Part shown: in pieces, positions 61,194 to 64,000 of the stretch
Position numbering within the stretch: position 1 is the first letter of the stretch
How the letters are laid out: each line of letters starts with the position of its first letter
Assembly: GCA_026874595.1 (NCBI GenBank)
Contig: CM049319.1
Location: 57,048,917-57,112,916 of the forward strand
Source: Sipunculus nudus
Lineage: Eukaryota > Annelida > Sipuncula > Golfingiida > Sipunculidae
DNA: 64,000 nucleotides
Reading direction: 5' to 3'
Position numbers and translations under genes: made by a program
Notes under the pieces: model-generated
Database searches by the model: none
Told to the model about the DNA's origin: nothing
Seen by the model: only the letters and a program-made list of their open reading frames with translations

Positions 61194-61403
61194 CTTTATC
61201 ACATAGAAAATGTTGATGATGTTGCAACCGACAAGGTTAGATGGTGGCAGTGCTGGCACCCGGAGTTCCTCGTTCTCCCACACATCCGTCTTCCCTGCCT
61301 GTATGGGACCATGCGCCTTGGTGGCTACCCAAGCACTTTCTCTCTTTGGTTTCAAATTTCCCGAAGAAAAAAAGTCTCCAGACACTCCAAAAAAATCTAT
61401 ATA
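61194..61403 (-). CDS. alpha-arrestin (ARRDC-type), internal exon in arrestin C-domain
   Basis: A 210-bp phase 0-0 exon after a strong acceptor (TTTCTTCATTTTTTTCAG), ending AAG|GTAAAA. It encodes 70 residues starting YIDFFGVSGDFF and containing KAHGPIQAGKTDVW, LRVPALPPSNLVGCNIINIF and a final YVIK. The pattern 'GP..AG....W.n..L.vP.lPPSnl..CniInI.Y' is typical of the second arrestin fold of ARRDC proteins, which are adaptors that link receptors and transporters to NEDD4-family ubiquitin ligases at plasma membrane and endosomes. The N-domain exons are not visible; the 2.6 kb between here and the window end is mostly repeat, so they probably lie beyond 64 kb. Which ARRDC paralogue this is cannot be decided from this part. 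Confidence 0.85.
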
Positions 61404-61626
61404 CTGAAAAAAATGAAGAAATAATGACTTCCTAAGGGAACTCAGTATATTTTATTATGTGAATTATGTTAATATCCACTAATTAAAGGTTAACAAATTT
61501 ATTACTGCTTTGAAGTCATAAAGTATTTTTTTATAATCCATATATTTCTATATATGGATTTGTCTTCATATCTTATATATATTCTTTTTTTGTTTTTGAC
61601 TAATATTATCTCTTTGTCATCTGAAA

Positions 61627-63232
61627 CAAGTTGCCCATGGGCCATGACACTGGGTGCTCATCTTTTTTATTAATGTTATATATTGTCTGTGAGAATAGCC
61701 TATGGCTAAAGTTACAGTGTTGAAAAAATGGACAGAAAATAAAAACTTCAAGATTCATATGATACCTACCCAGGGTCCCCCTCGATTTCACAATAGTGGG
61801 TTCCAAGAAAATGGATACAATTTGTACCCTGTCTGTCTGGGTGCTCAAAATCATGTTTCTGGTCCATAGCTAGCAGATTATAGGTCACCATGATCCAATT
61901 TCAGGGTTCCAAGGAGAATTACAAAGAATTTCCCTGAATGTCATGTTAGAAGAGTCGTGGGCTAATGAATACAATTTGTGCCTTGTCTGTCTGGGTGCTC
62001 AAAACCATTTTTCAACCCATAGGTCACACAACAATGGTCACCATGACTTAATTTCAGGTTTCCAAGCACACTTGACAAGGACCTCCCTGAATTGATAAGA
62101 GATTCTAGGCCTAATGGATACAATTGTGCCCTGTCTGACTGTCCGGGTGCTTATATGACTTCTTTTCCTAAAGGTCGCAAAATATAGGTCATGGTGACCT
62201 AATTTCAGTTTTCCAAGAACATTGGCCAAGAACATCTCAGAATGTTACATTAGAAGATTCTAGGCATAACAGATAAAATTTGTGCCCTGACTGACTGTCT
62301 GGGTACTTATAAGACTTCTTTTCCTAAAGGTCACAAAATATAGGTCATGGTGACCTATTTTTTAGTTTTCCAAGAACATTGGCCAAGGACATCTCAAAAT
62401 GTTACATCAGAAGATTCTAGGCCTAACAAATACCATGTGTGCCCTGCCTGACTTTCTGGGTGCTCAAAATCCTGTTTTCAGCCTGTAGGTCACAAAATGT
62501 ATGTCACCATGACCTTATTTCAGGTTTCCAAGGAGATTTGCCTCCAAGAATGATGCATTAGAAGATCCTAGGCCTGACAGATACTATTTGTGCCAATCTG
62601 ATATACAGGTTGCTCAAAATCAGGTTTTTGTCTTGTAGGTCACAAAATGTAGGTCACCATGACCTAATTTCAGGTTTCCAAGGAGATTTGCCTAGAGCCT
62701 CCCAGAAAATTGTGTAAGAAGATTCTAGGCCTAACAGATATGATTTGTCACCATCTGACATTTAGGGTGTTCATACATCTTTTTAATATAGGTTGCAAAA
62801 TATAGGTCACAGTGACCTAATTTCAGGTTTCCAAGGATATTGCCTAGGACCTCCTTAAACGTCGTGTTGGAGGGTTCTAGGCCTAATGGATACTATTTGT
62901 TGTCCATCTGACTGTCTGGGTGCTCAAAATCATGTTTTCAGCTGATAGGTCACAAAATATAGGTCACCATGACCTAATTTCAGGTTTCCAAGGAGATTTG
63001 CCTAGAAACTCCCAGGATATTGAATTAGAAGATTCTAGGCCTTACATTTACATTCTGACATTCAGGGTGCTTGAAATCATGTTTTCGGCCTGTAGGTCAC
63101 AAAGCATACGTCATTATGACCTAATTTTGGGTTTCCATGGAGATTTGCCTAGGATCTCCCTAAAAGTCATGTTGGAGGATTCTAGGCCTTATCAATTCAA
63201 TTTGTGCCCTGTCTAACTGTCTTGATGCTAAC
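61627..63232. mobile_element. tandem-core element, ~153-bp unit, nine copies, with ERE-like palindromes
   Basis: Starts CAAGTTGCCCATGGGCCATG. Units contain GAAGATTCTAGGCCTAACAG, TGTGCCCTGTCTGACTGTCT, GGTGCTCAAAATCATGTTTT, AGGTCACCATGACCTAATTT and CAGGTTTCCAAGGAGATTTG. The AGGTCAnnnTGACCT word lies at about 61882, 62035, 62186, 62342, 62501, 62651, 62804, 62961 and 63109; five of the nine are perfect. Upstream of the visible ARRDC exons. Confidence 0.82.
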
Positions 63233-63233
63233 T

Positions 63234-64000
63234 AGGAACCCATGGGTCTTGACGCTCAGCTGAATTTGTCTATAAGAATAATTTAAAAGAAATTTTCCAG
63301 TATGGCAGTCCTGTGACCTTAATCAATAACCTTTTGACCAAAAAATCTTAAACTTATTATCCTTGAACTTGCAGCATTTAGAATATTGTAACAATCTTTT
63401 AAAAAAGTGACCTAGACCTCTGATCAGGTAACCTCAAAATCTACAGATATCCTTACTTTGGGCAAGTAAGCCATGTGTGAACAATGGAAAGTTTGGGATG
63501 AAAAGTTTGATTTACAGTGCATCTACAATCTTTTTAAAGATGTGGCTCCTGTGACCTACAACTCTGATCTCTTGACCTTGAAAATCAAAATTAATTTACT
63601 TGAGTGGTGGGTCATTATTAAATCAAGTTTGAAGCCAATCTGTCTATCCAAAGCAGAATTATCATCCATAAACTAATTTGTGAATGGTTGGGCCCTGTGA
63701 CCTTGACCTTTGACCCTATCACCTGATAAATCCACCAGAATCTTCCCCTATTGGCAGGTTAGCAATATCTTGAAGATGGAAGGTTTGTGATGAAAAGTTT
63801 GGCTTCAAATGCATATGCATTCTTTTAAAAGAAAGGGCCCTGTGACTTTGACCTTTGACCATTGGACCTCAAATCAACACGGTTCTTACTTAAAGGGTGA
63901 GCCATATATAAGTTAAGTTTGAAACCAATATGTAAAACTAAACTGGAGTTATCATCTGAAAACTAATTCGTGAACAGGTGGCCCATGTGACCTAGACCTT
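63234..64000. mobile_element. tandem-core element cut by the window end
   Basis: Starts GGAACCCATGGGTCTTGACG then CTCAGCTGAA. Diverged units carry TGTGACCTTGACCTTTGACC-type words (63696, 63842), GATGAAAAGTTTG and CTTTTAAA, with a period near 150 bp. Incomplete. Confidence 0.65.

Overview
This window is AT-rich eukaryotic (metazoan) DNA without operons, ribosome binding sites or long intact ORFs. Its coding content consists of short exons with canonical splice sites separated by kilobases of repeat-filled intron. The repeats (tRNA-derived SINEs of V-SINE type, short transposons with tandem-repeat cores resembling the bivalve 'pearl'/helentron class, long poly-G and AT tracts) together with the gene types suggest a mollusc, most likely a bivalve. 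This is inference; no species can be named.

Two genes are supported, both on the minus strand. (1) About 1.5-40.8 kb: the 5' part of a NHERF-type (Na+/H+ exchanger regulatory factor) PDZ scaffold gene. Exon 1 (40761-40380) encodes the N-terminus and a complete first PDZ domain. Four very small phase-compatible exons at 17956-17892, 3572-3525, 2669-2601 and 1615-1547 encode an Ala/Glu-rich linker. The second PDZ domain and C-terminus would lie beyond position 1. (2) 54.2-61.4 kb: the 3' half of an alpha-arrestin (ARRDC-type) gene, with three exons (61403-61194, 55269-55107, 54359-54172) covering part of the arrestin C-domain, the IIIGTIPL hallmark and a tail with two PPxY motifs. Upstream exons lie beyond 64 kb or were not found. 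The 41-54 kb interval is intergenic.

Most of the window is repetitive. 1-4 kb: a truncated hAT-like MITE and two minisatellites around the linker exons. 6.5-7.75 kb: a helentron-like element inserted in one copy of a local tandem duplication whose second copy preserves the empty site. 13.3-15.5 kb: a TA-flanked element with 25-bp inverted ends. 16.5-17.1 kb: a 39-bp minisatellite. 21.3-23.5 kb: a six-unit array carrying an 18-bp palindrome. 26.35-27.38 kb: a foldback element. 41-49 kb: G-tract elements, AT microsatellites, two core-repeat elements and a hairpin MITE. 52.4-58.1 kb: a degenerate minisatellite, MITEs, a SINE interrupted by a hAT MITE, and a 335-bp array. 58.84-60.67 kb: a 33-bp minisatellite with a 440-codon open frame. 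61.6-64 kb: tandem-core elements whose units contain nuclear-receptor-type response elements, including five perfect AGGTCAnnnTGACCT palindromes.

The two genes share no visible pathway. The most interesting signals are in the repeats: several unrelated-looking core arrays share terminal hairpins, a GGTGGCGCCACC palindrome and nuclear-receptor half-site motifs, and some array or element sequence touches splice sites of both genes.
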